NCBI RefSeq assembly: GCF_001659605.2
Contig: NC_035161.2
Span: forward strand, 28,257,691-28,321,690
Reading direction: 5' to 3'
Length of the DNA stretch: 64,000 nucleotides
DNA from: Manihot esculenta
Lineage: Eukaryota > Streptophyta > Magnoliopsida > Malpighiales > Euphorbiaceae
The translations under genes were made by a program, and so were the position numbers. Below, one piece after another: positions 47,501 to 61,280 of this stretch (its first letter is position 1; every line of letters starts with the position of its first letter). The notes under the pieces are model-generated. The model ran no database searches and was not told the origin of the DNA. It worked only from the letters and a program-made list of their open reading frames with translations.

Positions 47501-50051
47501 AACAGTGTGTGTGGCTCATTCCTGGGAAAGGTATACCTATAGGCAAGGGTGAGCAGCTTCTTTTTCGTGCCATTCATAATGATACTAGTGTCTTCTATAA
47601 TCTTGCAAAAGAAGATACTGAGGTCAGGCAGTATAATTTTTACTCTGGGGAATTTGACCTTATACTACCTCCTGAAAGGATTGCAATCTATGGAGATAGT
47701 AAATGGAGGTTTTCCATGTTAACAGCTCTAAGAAATGCAGTAAGATCTCTCTTCCTCTCTCTCTCTCTTTCTCTCTCTCTCTCTTTCTCTCTCTCTCTAA
47801 TTTTCTGCATTTTTTACTTTCTTTAATCATGAGTTATATTTTGCAGTTGCAGGCAAGAGTTCAACCCCTCTGTGTTGTTGCAGACGATAGTATTTTTCTA
47901 ACGCTTAGTGTTGCAAATATTTCAAAAACTGCACATGTGATATCTTTGTTTCCTGGGTTGCGGGAGAGGGGTGCCCAATATCTGCAGAGAGTTGCTGATG
48001 CCAATGGTTTCACTGCAGATCGTGTAAAAGTTCTCGAAAATAAGAAATGCTTAACTCTGCAAGATACTAATCAGAAGAAGGTAAGTTTTTGCACACAAGT
48101 TGTGCTTGTCAAAGTTTTTAATTCTAGATATTCTTAGGAAATTGTTCCTGTTACTTTTTTCCATGTCTCTAATCCCCTCTTTATATCTATTGCAGAGGAG
48201 AGGTTAAAATGAATAAAATTCTATTTTTTTTTATATAATTTTATATTAGAAAGCTAAACAATGGCATGGCCTAGCCCGCCTCCCCTTCCTATAAATCCTT
48301 CTGCTGCAATTCAAGTAAAATAATACCTGATATCTTATAGTGGATGTCATCCTTGCTCCTTATGCATGTAGTCCTGCAAATTTATGCTTAATGCTTCTTT
48401 AAAATTGAGAATAGATTATGTCCATCTGCATTTGACAAACAATTGGAGATTATGCATTACATTTGCAGGTTGATCTGTTGATTGGAGAGCCATACTATTA
48501 TGGAAATGATGGAATGCTTCCATGGCTAAACCTGCGATTTTGGTATGTAGATGCATAGTTTTTTACATATAGCATGGTTAATTGGACATAAGTTTCTTGT
48601 ATAAAGCATAGATAGTTGGACATAATAAGTTATGCTATCCATACAAAATTTTCATTCAGGTTGACAATTTATATATGGTTTTTGGCTTTGGATTAACTTT
48701 AGGAAGGAACGAACTGTGTTGGACTCTGTCCTCTCTGATGATGCCTTAATAATGCCTTTTAAAGCAGTATTGAAAGCTTGTGCCATGTCACTACCAGTAA
48801 GGGGAAAAAAAGTTATTTTATTTGTCAATTTTTTCAATAAAAAGCTTGCAGCTACTCAATGCATTTGTCTAGTAATGGAACCAATATTTGAAATCTTGTA
48901 GGAGCTATGGAATAGCCGCCGCTGCTTAAGTAAGATAGAAGGCTTTGATCATTCTATTGTAAATACAACCTTAGGGGCATGTGGTGAATTACCTCCACCA
49001 CATGATGTTCCACTTCTGCCTTTTTTCATCTGGCAATGTGGAGAGATTAAGGTAATTAATTACATAAAGTTTATTGTTTATGGAAAGATGGTGTCCTAGA
49101 AAACTAGTATGATCGCTACTTTGTGTAACTGATTCAACTATATTGAAAATTTTTAGGAACTCAGTGAGAGATTCACAATAATGGAGTTTGAATTCTCAAA
49201 GCCAATAACTCCATGTCATGGAAAAGCCCAGGTATTCTTTTTTCCCTTATATCTGAAGTATTATTGATCCTGAATAAGATCTTTGATCTAGTTATCAAAT
49301 AGATAAGAAAATTTTTGTGGTTGTGAAATATGTGAGAATGGACAGAGCTTAAACATGAAACAGTATTTCAATTTTTGTAAAATCCTTTTGTGTGGGATTG
49401 AAATGGCTGTGCATAGGTTTTAGCTGTTAGTGATCTTGATAGGTATGCTATGTCTAGCATAAAATAATAATGATATATATAGGCTTAGTTATCAAAGCAA
49501 AAAGACAAAAAAAGAAGAAAGAGTCTAATTTTGATAGCATTGGAAATGGATTGTTACCTATGATTACACTGTATCCCCAGCATATACTTGCTTAATTTAT
49601 AATTATTGCAGGTCGAATTTTCTGAAACTGGTATATGCCATGGATTTGTGATATGGATTGATTGGGTGATGGATGCAAGGAATTCCGTGGTGTTATCTAC
49701 TGGGCCAGGTATAATTTATTCTTCAGTCGGTGAAATTGAATTGGAACTTGGCTTGTCTATCACAGCTACTTTACCTCGTTGTGCCTATCAAATATGGACA
49801 ATGCAACCTTTTTGAAAGAATAAAATAAGTAATCATTTGTGGGGATACTGCAAAAATTGCCCTCCTTAGTCTTATAATGTTGTAATATGTATTCAGATGA
49901 GAGGTACTGGAAGCAAGGAGTGAAACTCCTTGCACAGCCAGTGGCAGTCAAAACCCGGGGATCATCTACAGGTGAATATCTATATACAGAGATCGAAGCA
50001 TCGTTTGATCCATCAACCGGCGAACTTGCCATCAGCCATGCCTTCACATAA
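44522..50051 (+). CDS. PRMT7: Protein arginine N-methyltransferase 7 (PRMT1.6 type), 14 exons
   Basis: Exons: 44522-44862, 45040-45271, 45685-45810, 46496-46660, 46740-46858, 46930-46997, 47474-47739, 47847-48080, 48469-48542, 48703-48796, 48902-49051, 49157-49231, 49612-49708, 49897-50051; 731 aa in frame, close to the roughly 720 aa of plant PRMT7. Residues 108-128 hold the SAM-binding motif HVLDIGAGTGLLSMMAARAM. The double-E loop SEILDSELLGEG is at 193-204 with E194 and E203. A second, diverged methyltransferase module follows from about 400. The family transfers methyl groups from S-adenosylmethionine to protein arginines, giving monomethylarginine. Residues 1-37 are rich in S, R and L with few acids and could be a transit peptide; M37 (MSSESSQQVFQLKVDP) is an alternative start. 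Intron 7 contains a long (CT)n tract next to the donor. Exon 5 needs the acceptor at 46737-46739 to keep frame. Confidence 0.95.
47746..47798. repeat. (CT)n microsatellite in PRMT7 intron 7
   Basis: An almost pure ctctct tract interrupted by ttt, starting only a few bases after the splice donor at 47740. The whole intron is 107 bp, so the repeat forms half of it. Confidence 0.9.
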
Positions 50052-52313
50052 TGCGTAATGTAAGCTAAAAGAATATTTTTTGTATCGCAGTAGATGTACA
50101 TTTGGATTCCATGTTGCCTTTTCTTTGTGTTACGTCAATGTCTGCATTTCTTTTTCCATTAATAACCTACAAATGGAGAAATTCTTGTGTGATGTTAGTC
50201 CATCACGTGTATCTGTGTACTAACCATCCTGTGCCAATCAAATGCTATATGTGATTTTTTTTAAAAAAGAGCATTTTTGAGTATTGAAATTTAGCCGATC
50301 TAAATTGATCAACGTCCCGTATTTCATTTCTCACGCTGCTATTAAGGATCACACTTGGGATTGGGCTATCCAACACTACAAGCCTTATTAGCAGGCCACA
50401 ATTCCCGGTCGTTATGCCAACATCAATACCTAATGTCCATGGATAATGAAATAAAAGGACACACCTCAATTTGGCTTCCTAAGGCGCTAGTGTACGCTAC
50501 ATGTCATACTCAAAGAACGAGTTGGTGAATCAAATATGCAAGGAATAGAAAGGATCTCCTTCTCATCTTTAGAGAGAGGAGTGAACTATCTATTTATCCA
50601 TTCTGCATTTAAGGCTAGTCCCGATTTTCTTGCCAGATGTAGGGGAGGGCAACTCCTCCGCACAGTTGCGCTCTCCCTCGAATTGGGTGGGGTGTATATA
50701 GGTTTTGTGGTTTTAGGCAGCAGTACCAAGATTGGAGGGTTTACTTTGGCTACCATTTTTCTTTGTTCATTAGGTTTTCTCCCATTTCAGTGTTTTACAA
50801 CTGGAGTCAGTGTGGTGAAACTACATTTCCTTGGATTGTCGGACTTCTCTATTCTCTGATTTGTGCTACACGATTCTGTTCTTGCTGTTCAAGGATTTGA
50901 ATGTTGGTTGGTTTTTATCTTCGAGGAACTGATACTACTTTGGAGGAAGCGTAGATCGACTCGTAGTTGACCTTGAACCTCTGGTATCCCCCCAACCCCC
51001 CGCCTCGCCCCCCTCCCTCCCACCAAGATAACGACTGTGGTAGTGCATGGCTTCTTGACTGACTTTGTTTTTCTCTTCCCTATGGTGCTCCTTGATCCTT
51101 AAGTGTTTTTTTTTTCTATTTTACCATGCATGGTTTTTGAAGAGGGAGTTTCCTTTGCGATCTTGAAAACGGCAAATGTTAGCGGTTTGTTGGATCCTCA
51201 AGGAAGCAGGTGTTGCTGAGCCAGTGTCTTGTTTGACATTAAGATAGCCAACCCGTTCTAGCTTCAAGTCACTTGTTTGCACTCGGGTGTTTTTGTTTGT
51301 ATGGACTTGGCCCTCTTTTCTAGGCTCTGAGCGTTTATAAGCCTTTCTTCTTAATGATATCTATCTTGGGTGCAAAAGAAATATATATATTCTGCAAATT
51401 GCTAAACAACGATGGTATTTCTCTTGTTTCTAAACAGATTGGATTTCTTGGTTCTTTCATCTTCTTCATTTTCATGGAAAATTTTACCCTTGTCAAAAGA
51501 ATTACCAGCTCATGTTCCTCGTTTTGAATTATAACAGAAATGAGCTACGAGACCAGAACAATTTAATTTCTGATCCTCCCGGAGTACCAACTGCTACTCG
51601 ATTTTTGCTGCTGTTATTTAAATGGAGTTTGCCAACAGAAAAAAAGAAAGGGAAAAAAGGTTTTAAGTAATTTGATGAAATTACGGAAACCCTTCGAAAT
51701 CCAAAACCACTGTAAATAACGATGGTCAATGTCTTCAGACTCCATTCAACGACCAACCAAAATTAAATGTAGATCAGCAATAAAACATGACAAAAAGATA
51801 GATGTGTCGCAATCAATCATACACATACACAATTCCAAAATCTTCCTTCAGAACAATTCATTTTATAATTAAAAAAATTAAATAAATTCTCATAAAAACA
51901 TGCATAATTTAAAATTCTTGATTCCAAATAAAAAAAAAATAAAGATTTTAATTAGAAAAATTATAGCAGAAAGAAAAGGGTTAAATTAATGTCCTTATTT
52001 GGAGTAATTTTATACAAAAACGGTGATATTACATGAAAAGAAAACTCAATAAAAATTTAAAAAATAAAAAGAAAAAAGAAAAACCTAAAAAAAAACTACC
52101 AAATAACTTTTTTTATTTGACTGTATTATTTATCTACCTATCAAATTTTTAGTGGTCTAACATTTTGTCATAACCAATAATTTTTCCCTTATTTTGAGAT
52201 GTAATTCCAAACAAAAAAGTAGAGTCATCATCTATGTCGTATTTACCTCAAGGGGCATGTCAAAAAATCGCAAGAGGTAACCAGCGTTAAAATAAAGCAA
52301 AAGTGGGTGAAAA
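50052..52313. other. Spacer between convergent PRMT7 and DNAJC11-like genes
   Basis: The first 200 bases are PRMT7 3'UTR. About 50470-51380 is GC-richer, with a 107-codon frame lacking any signature. It ends in ggctctgagcgtttataagc and aatgatatctatcttgggtg before an A-rich stretch, which recalls the 3' ends of plant LINE-type retroelements; the class is not proven. 51840-52300 is AT-rich. Confidence 0.4.
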
Positions 52314-55300
52314 TTATACCCTATGAGATTCTTGAGGTATTAACAACTCTGCGTAATCATCCACCGTTACCTGTTTCAGATAGACCAATTTAAAAAGAAA
52401 AATAAAACTATTAATCAATTGCTTTATGCGCAGAGACACAGAGAGAGAGAGTTCTAGTACCTCAAATATTTGGCCACCACATGTGTACTCTACATATAAT
52501 TCCTTAGGTTCTCCAGGACAAGGATCACAGAATCCCATAATACCCGATTTTTTAACACCCTCGTGAAGCTGCAACAATATGATGAAAACCAAAAATTAAA
52601 TCAATGTCTACATTATGCCATCTGTGGAGAAATATTCAAAATAAGAAGGGACTCGGTTTCATCTACACTCATTGAACTTATCCCATTTTTCACAACAATC
52701 ATTAAACTTCAATCAATATCAGTAAAATCTTTCAACTTTAATTTCGTTTCAATAAGGTCGATATTGTTATATTTTGATAGAAATGTCATTGCTGATTACA
52801 TCAACCTAGAGAAGTCACAAGCGTGCTAAAAAAAAAAGAGAGATTTCTCTACTTTGACATGAAGTCATGAAGAAGGCTCTGTCAATATTAGACCTTTCTA
52901 TAAATATAGCACTAAAACAAGTAGAATTAGGGAAAAGGACGTTTATAGCTGATTCCAACTGTTGCCCAGGACTGACTATATCCATAATTGAAAACCACAA
53001 GAAGAAGAATATAGAATTGAAAGAAACATACCTTCAATTGTCCAGAATCATTAACCAGGAAATTCAGAGGAACTGTAACATCAATGACTTCAAAAGCTAA
53101 TTCATCATTTACTTCTGTTAGTCCTCCTTTCTTCAAAGCTTTTCGACTTCCATACAATGCTTTAGTAATAATCAATCCATTTGTTTCCACTTGCCTATTT
53201 CTTTTCCTATTGGCCACAACTTGTAATAACTGTTGTGCCTTTTCTGCTGCTACCCTTGCCTCTTGAACCTACACAAGGATTCAGAGGCATTTTTGAAGTA
53301 TTGAACAAGACTAGATTGAAAAAAGGAGCAAATAAAGGCAATTCCCAATTTCAGTTTAGAAAATATGACACTCCCAAAAATATCAGAATGCTTGAAATGA
53401 TCAAATTTGCTGAATGAATGTTAGATTGGACATTCTGCCCAGTTTTCATACCATTTTGATAAGAACTTCTCTAACAAAATCAAATAATACTAGTCTTAAA
53501 TTCCTCGAATTATCAATAGAATAAAATACTGATTTCAAGATTATATTTGACGATGTAATTGTAAACTATAAAAGAAAAGACGACATTTTGGAAGTAAGAT
53601 TACATTTGACAAACTAAACTCAAATGAAATAGCTGTTGCTAGCACGCTATTTAAGTTATCAGGTCTTGGAACAGAGCAAAGCAAGCATAAACCAAAACTT
53701 CTTTGGGCAAATGGGCAATCAATACCTGGGCAGAAGTTATCTCTTTATTCTCCAAAGCTTTCCTCTTTTCTCTTTGAAGGTAGTAAGGTTTGACAACAAA
53801 TTTCTGCATGCGCACAAAATTTATACACAATTAATAACAATGCAGACACAAAGTCTATTCTCATACACCTCAAATAACTTGGAGGACTACTTCACTGAAC
53901 ATCTCCAATAAACTAAGTCGCATTTGTTGGACAGGTGATGACCAAGACCGCCAGCAAAAATTAACAAATGAAAAAAACCAGTGATGATTCATGAACATGA
54001 AAAACCATTACAGTGAGATGCAAAAGATAGCTTGAATAATGAGAAAGAGCCACCTGAACACAAATTCTGTCCAACTTCTAATTCATAGGATACAAATTTT
54101 CACCAAACGTGAAAGGTACAATCCATGTCTAAATACCTTGAACATGAAATCTTCCTTTCAAAGAAAGTACCTAACCTCTCAACAAGCTATTGCTCATTAT
54201 ACAAAATAGGAAGGCATGCTCATGAAGCCAAGAGTTATACCACGTGCGCATTTGAGAATTTGATTATATTTCACTTTATAACAAAGGAAAAGAAGGAAAA
54301 TAAACAAGAACAAAGATTGCTCGTGGAAGAAATGAATTAAGCTATAGAAATAACCAGCGTTGTCTCCACAGAGACAGATGGACAAAAATGGTTTAAACTT
54401 GGAATTGTGACATGGATGTTGTGTAACACTAAGCCTATTGGGCTCCTAATGAACTGGGGAAGAAGCAAAGTGAAAAGAGGAACCCTGAGCTCAACTGAGT
54501 ATGCATCAACTAATGAAGAACTTAACATGCGTGTATCTAATTCAGTTGAACTTGCAATAACTCCAGCTGCTTTGAAATGGAATTGAAGTTAAAACAAAAA
54601 TCATACCACCTAGTTGGCTACCTTACAAGCAAACAATAAGAGTTCAGCATCAGTAATAGTAATAACCTTGAGTAAAAAGTAAAGTGATGTAGGAATTAGG
54701 AATGCTCCAGTTGCAAAAGTCAAATTCAAATGCCTGGAAAGCAATATCTGCATATAACACTTCATCAGCCCAAAAAAAAAAAGTAAAGAAAAAGAAATAA
54801 AGGAGATGGTAAGATGGCATAAACAAATGAGATATTGAGATGTTAGAAATAGTCATAACTCTTCTAGAAAACGAAAATAGCCAGGTTGCAGAATTGGCAA
54901 ATTACATCATGTCATTCTGTTAGAATCAAGTTTCAGATAAAAACTTTTGAAGATATGACAACATATAACATCTATAGTGTTTTGAAGAACAGTGGTGTAA
55001 GGATAGGATAGAAAATTGCACTCCGATGGAGTCTCATCGCTTCAAATGCCTCTGTGGAAAAGAATATAATGTGTATATATATTATACACACCCCTCCATA
55101 AGCCCCATCCAAACAATTTAAATTTTAAACTTTTTTTTTCTTTTAAAAAGTAGAAAATCATCACATTTCAACACAAAAGCCTACCTCAAATGTTAGACCA
55201 TCAACTATCAAGAAATCAATTAGAAAAAATGATTGCTCTAACATATATTTTATTGCCAACGTTAATTTTACTAATTATTTTACCAGACAGAAATTTTAGA

Positions 55301-58300
55301 AATTTTGTCTGAGACTTGAGAGCCTTCCACCAGAAGAGGGATTAGAGCCATCCATCAAGTTAAAATAACTGGCTAACTAAAGTAACCCAGATGCTTAATT
55401 TGTGTTTAAGTGGATTAATTTTAAAATTTGCTGCTGCATTTCTGTGTTTGACCAACAAAATAACTCGTATAAAGCTGCAAACTTTTACCAAGCAATAACT
55501 CCTATCTAGAATTCCTACTGCAGACTAAGCATACGAAAGGAATAAAATTTCGAGCAAATATAACATGCCAAGTTGAAGCAAGTGAAAGGATAAGATTTGC
55601 TCACAGGAATAATGAACTTTTGCCCACCACGATGCAATTCAAATTTCCAAAAGATACCCTGCAACAAAAATGAGTAAGATTTTCAGATATATAGAAAAGC
55701 AGTAACAACCCAGAAGACAATTCAACAAATAAAAACTAAGTGCTTGACTTTCTTGGATTATGCTTAAGCAGGTAGTTGATTTGATGGGATGCTTGAGAGT
55801 GTTAATCAAAGCAAGGAATAATTAGGCTACTTCACTGATGCTATGGAACATTTCTATTTCTTCTTCTTCATGAGGGCTTAGGCACTAGGCCGAGTGGGCC
55901 ACCATATTCTTTCCTTAAGAATAAGATTGCAAAAAGTTGTTCTGGGATCAGTTCTGTCAGTTTCCAGCATTGTAATCAATTTATTCTGGACATTCATACA
56001 TTTTAGGCATTGATTTCTTCAATAAACCTTCTGTTAAACTTTCAAAGTCAACGCTATTTAGCCAAAAGTTGTCTCTAACCTAATTGGTGCATTTTATCAA
56101 ATCAGTGCTAATACGATGGCATTACGCCTTTAGTCAGGAAGACTTCCTTAAAATGTCCCTTAGCATACAACCTCTGGTATTCCTAAGCATAACAAGCAAT
56201 ACCTGAATAATACTTTATAGAAAGAAGAAATCATTTATAGAGAAACGTCAACAAGCAAAACCAGGCACATATATACCTGAATAATTCTTTATACGTTTAA
56301 AAAACAACTTTAACAGTTCATGAAATTTTCTCAGCAACATCAACAATCAAGCCTTAGTCCCAAACTAGATGGGTTCGACTATATGAATTACTTTTCATTA
56401 TCAACTCTGTTTGAAACCAATTTTTCATTAAAATCCAAAATTTATATATCTTTTGATACTACTTCCCTCCATATCATTGATGTCTCCCCCATTCCCTTCT
56501 CACTCCTTCTGCCACTAACTGACCATACTTCTGTACTGGGGCGTTATATGCTCTATGTTGTCCGCACAAATCTCCCAAAATCCAAAATTTTAAACCAGAA
56601 TAACATTTTTTATATTAAGAGAATAAATATTTAAGGAAAAAGATCCAAGATTACAACTTCAAGGATAAGTTATCTCCTAATCTAGTCAACAAAAAAGGAT
56701 TGATGATTAATAAAGTAAAGCCCTCCACAATACTAAACAGAACTTAAAGACACTCTTCTAAAAGCCCCAATGGCAGAATCTGACAAGGAAGCCAAGAAAC
56801 CGTCTTGTCACTTAACAGATTAAATAGAATATCAAAATAACATAGAAGCATGATATGTCATCATTTCTAATACCTGAATTCCTATTGTATACAGCATCCT
56901 CACAGTGCTGAAGTTGGACACTTTTCTTCCCCCACCAACTTCAATCTCCAGAGCCGTGCTGCAACAACAATATCAAAAATTATAAGAGAAATCTGGCATT
57001 CTTGATCAGCTCAATAATAGTGGATAAATACGTCTTTTACGTCACAGACTTTCTCCATGAATGCTAGCCATTGTGGACCCCAGAACTTCTCTTGCATAAC
57101 TATTTGCTTTCATTGTTCCAGAACCAAGTGAAAATTCTGAACAATTGTTGAAACCATTTGAATCCAAATTTTTTGGCTTATTTCAAGTAGTGAGGCAATC
57201 AACCTAAAGTGATTTATATAAACTTATGATAAAAACATACACACATCTGATGGATAAACAAGCTGAAACCAACAGAGTGTGAAGCATCTCAGTTTCAGCA
57301 TTAATACCAGATGATTGCTGACACATACGATGGAAACTTCCTTCCCATTTCATCTGTGTATATTATTCAACAAGGTACAAGAGAGTTTTTTTACAACATT
57401 TCTTTTTCTTTTTAATGATTATAACATTTTATAAGCTTACATTCATTCATAGTCCATATCATGAAAAACATGATACCTCACTAACTACATTTACAGCACA
57501 AAACAAATGAGAATAAGGCAAACTAATAATTTCAAATAAGATAATATGCCAACAATATTAGTTATAACTATAGAATTATTATCCATATAAGTTTTTAGCA
57601 TATACCTCCCAAATGTGCCTGCAATACGACCATGAGATACTGACGAAAAGCGATGGGTGTAATTAGCTGATGCTCCGAAAGAAGTGGTACCGATCTGTGG
57701 TAAATAAACATATTAAAAAAAGAAGTGATAAGGATAACAAGCGAGAAGCATATCTTAAATAAAGCTTCTAAAAATTAGCAAAATTTGAACATAACAATCA
57801 CGAAGACAACATATGGAAACATGCATTTAACAAGGTAGATCAACAAAAATTGTTAAGTCAACCAGTTGATTATAGACAACTGCAAGAAAGGAAGGAGCAC
57901 AGATACTGGTAGTGTTGTTTCACCTAGCAAGCAACCAGAGGGTACACTCAAGACAGAAAAAATGAAATTTGTGGATTTGGTAGTGTCTATCTGAACAAAA
58001 GAAACCACTTAAAAAAATCAGCTAATGCATACACAATAAAACTCCAAACTTCTAGGCAAATATCTGCTTGCCTGGAGTAGTTCTAACTCGTAACGTTATC
58101 TAATTTTTCATTCCTCAAAATTTTCCCAAGATTTAGCATACTTAGAACTAAATTTCTTGCTAGCTTAAATAGCAAATAGATGTACCTTCAACTCTCCAGC
58201 AGCAGACATCTTTTCATCCTTCTTCTGCCATCCAACTGTTATAGATGATTCTGGACCTAAAAAAAGCTGAACCTGGTAAAAAGGATATAAACAAACAGCA

Positions 58301-60627
58301 ATTGAAAGATGTTAGATGTTACAAACAAGTAAATTTAAAAATTCAGTAAGCTACTCAAGCTTACAAAAAGTGTTCACAACCTCAAATAATCTGAAGAGCA
58401 TTCAGCACTACATTTCAACAGCAAATGTGCCGCTGCAATAAATATACTTACTTGTGAAAAGAAACCCACACATGCATGCTCACATACGCTTAAATTAAAA
58501 ACAGCATACATTTCCATTTGCTGTTTCAGATAGTTGTCGGGTCCAAGTATTAGAAAGATTGATTGAACCATCTCTCAAAGACTTTGCAATGGTAATTGTT
58601 GCCGTTGAGTGTAAAGATAAGTGACTGGAAAACAAAGGACAAATTACTGAATCGAAAATAGATGTGCTAGATAGTCATACAGACAACATGAAAAATCAAA
58701 TGAACTACCGTGTAGTTTGTACTCCAACAAGTGCCCGCAAACCAGCTGAGGCCATAAATTCTATGGACGAAACTGAAGAAAGCTGATGCTTAAGCACAGC
58801 ACTAGCGGCTGCACCACCAGAACTTTCTTGAACTTCCAAATTTCCACCAATAGCAATAGTATTACGTTTTGATAATTGGAAATGAACTTCACTGGACATA
58901 GCCATTCTGAAATATAAATTAAAAGCATGAGTTTCATAAAAGAAGGGCACAACATATAAAAAAGTATCCAATAAAATTCACTCTGAAAATTAAGGTAAAA
59001 AATGTCTAAAATCATGATGTAGAAAGGTTATATACTTTTGTTGGACTATGATAACTCATACAGGTAATTTATCTTTAGCATGCCATAGGTTTATTGATCA
59101 TATAATAAACTACCAGTTTAAAGAGAAAAGAAAAACACCATTAGCATTTGTGTGTTTGTGCATTGTCTCTAAGAAAAAAAGAGATCTTTTTTTCCTATTG
59201 CATGCTCATAGGTGGTCAAGTTTCTTCACATGTTGAAAGTGTTTGGTAAATTATAGAAGATATCAATCAAGTGTGCAACAACCATTCAGGAAGTTCTGAA
59301 ATCAGATCACATGAAGTTTAAACTTAAAAGAAGAGGAACGGTTATGATACCCTCTCATTATGCCATCACCATCCAGAAACTGTGGCAAGGATAAGTGGGC
59401 CAATATTGTACCAGACGGTCGGAAATGTGCTACCATCTTTTGGTGCTCTTTCCTCCGTCTCAACCTTTCAAGTTCTTCCTTTAACTCCTCTGGTTTGTTC
59501 AGCTTTGGACCAAGTTCCAAACCAGAGGTTAATCCTTCCATACCATATACGTCATATATTTGCCTTTTACTCTCATCTGATAATACTTCATATGCTTCAC
59601 ATACCCGTTGAAAGTTCTGTGTAGCTATTTCCTTCATCTGAATACAAGCATCCAAAAGGAGGAAAGGAAACAGAGAGGCAAAATTCTAAAATTAAAACTA
59701 TGAATGTGAATCCAAGGAAATAATAAGTGCATTTTAGGGAGCAAAGAGCTACATGGACAGATCTGGAAGACATAATAATTCTACCATTTCACTGCCATGC
59801 CAAATTTACAGGTCAATTTCTAAGGGGCGGAAATGTGTCTGCTAAGACAGAGTCAGAAGTCAAAACCATCTATGGCAGGAAGGGAGATGTGAAAACTGTC
59901 AGTAGTCAACTAATTGGCCCAATTAAGTCTTTCCACTTTTAGTATAGAAGAATATGAACATTTAAAATTACTAAACCATAAGAAAAACATGATGTATAAG
60001 GTGGTCTCCACTGCTTATATTTATAATACATGAACATGTAAACATATATGAACTTCATTGTTTATGATCACACAAGCGCTATTGGAATTCATAGGTGACT
60101 ACTAAATGATATATCAATAAGCTCATGTCATATTGGACAAGCCAAAGAAATTAGCACATAAATTCTGGGCCAGAGAAACGTTCTACTTTCTTCAGCTCTT
60201 CTACATGTTTTGCCAGGTTCTTTAAGCACCTAGTGAAATTAGTTCCCACATTTAAAATCATTCTTCTTAGCTTAAGCAAAAGAAACATAATTCAACAAGT
60301 TAAGCAAAAAACTAAACCCGCAATGCCTCAAATAATTACACCACCATTTCTGTCACTGCCACCAAACACACACACCAATACGTCTTGGATACGCAAAATT
60401 TATATTTTAAGAAACAATGGGCATAAAAATCGATACTGCAACTAACAAAACTTAACTTCGTGCCTATTTACAATTTAGGGGCATACATGGAGGTCTTGGT
60501 ATTTGTCAGGGTGGTAGACTTGGGCCCAGTGGCGATAAGCCTTTCTAATTTCTTCATCGGTGGCCTCCGGCGACACTTGCAGCACCGCATAAAGCTCTCT
60601 CTTTGGCTGTCCTGCGTCTTCTTCCAT
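52314..60627 (-). CDS. DNAJC11: DnaJ homologue subfamily C member 11-like (OWL1-type), 13 exons
   Basis: Exons (5' to 3'): 60487-60627, 59351-59637, 58709-58906, 58510-58624, 58186-58272, 57606-57694, 56874-56958, 55605-55658, 54667-54747, 53726-53803, 53032-53268, 52461-52568, 52314-52370. All phases fit and the product is 538 aa, which is the length I recall for Arabidopsis OWL1. Residues 11-75 are the J domain, with the HPD motif at 39-41 (VYHPDKY) that stimulates Hsp70 ATPase. A basic/acidic helix ([16 protein letters not shown]) follows, then a beta-rich central domain (~145-350) and the C-terminal DUF3395 domain ([20 protein letters not shown] onward). Animal DNAJC11 works with the mitochondrial MICOS complex; Arabidopsis OWL1 was described in very-low-fluence light responses. 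A hydrophobic stretch ([17 protein letters not shown]) precedes the C-terminal domain. The first intron is short of signals but the donor at 60485-60486 and acceptor at 59638-59639 match. Confidence 0.96.
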
Positions 60628-60904
60628 TTCTTGAATCCAATTCAGTGAGAGGAGATTATCTTCTGAAACATAGGCACAGAGAGACGAAGCTATGAAATGA
60701 AAGTGAAAAACAAGGGAGGGTTTAGGGGTTTATGGTTTTTGCGAGTGGATTTTTTTTTTTCCGAAATTGCGAGCAGTTCAGGGAGGAGTTTTGAGACTTG
60801 CACCGCCATTTCTTGAGGGCAAAAAGCTAATATCACTTGTTTGTGACTGAATTCTCCAGTACTGAGAATCTGAGATGCCACGTCATCCGTCGTCTGGAGG
60901 TGTA

Positions 60905-60975
60905 AGAAATTGGGCTTTTCTTCCTTTCATTTATCCTAGGCCCCCAACCGCGCGAAAAGGAAGGATCAGCCCAAA
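60905..60975 (-). promoter_or_regulatory. Site II-like promoter motifs upstream of the DNAJC11-like gene
   Basis: TGGGCT at 60911-60916, taggcccc at about 60937-60944, a CGCG patch and AGCCCA at 60969-60974 cluster 280-350 bp upstream of the start codon. TGGGCY (site II) elements are typical of plant nuclear genes for mitochondrial and ribosomal proteins and often occur in pairs. Confidence 0.4.
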
Positions 60976-61280
60976 GTAAATATCAATTTCCAGTGAGCTT
61001 TTAAAAAAATTTTGTTATTTTTTTTCTTTTTTTATTATAAAAGAAATGTGAAGCTTGAAACTATATCACTAATTCTTGTCTATACTAAAAAAATTAATAA
61101 ATTTTAATTATATAATTCACATTTCACATTTAAAAAATAAGAGTTTAAATTTTAATTCCAATTAAGTCAACGGTACTAAAAATCATTATTTAACTTTTAC
61201 TATGTTTGCTTTTAAATTGGCTAACTATATATTTTATATGATATTTTTCACAAAAATTATTTTATTTTTAAATTTTATAC

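Noticed and set aside
50536..50859. 107-codon open frame downstream of PRMT7
   Set aside because: No recognisable domain and located in what looks like retroelement-derived sequence; no support as a gene.
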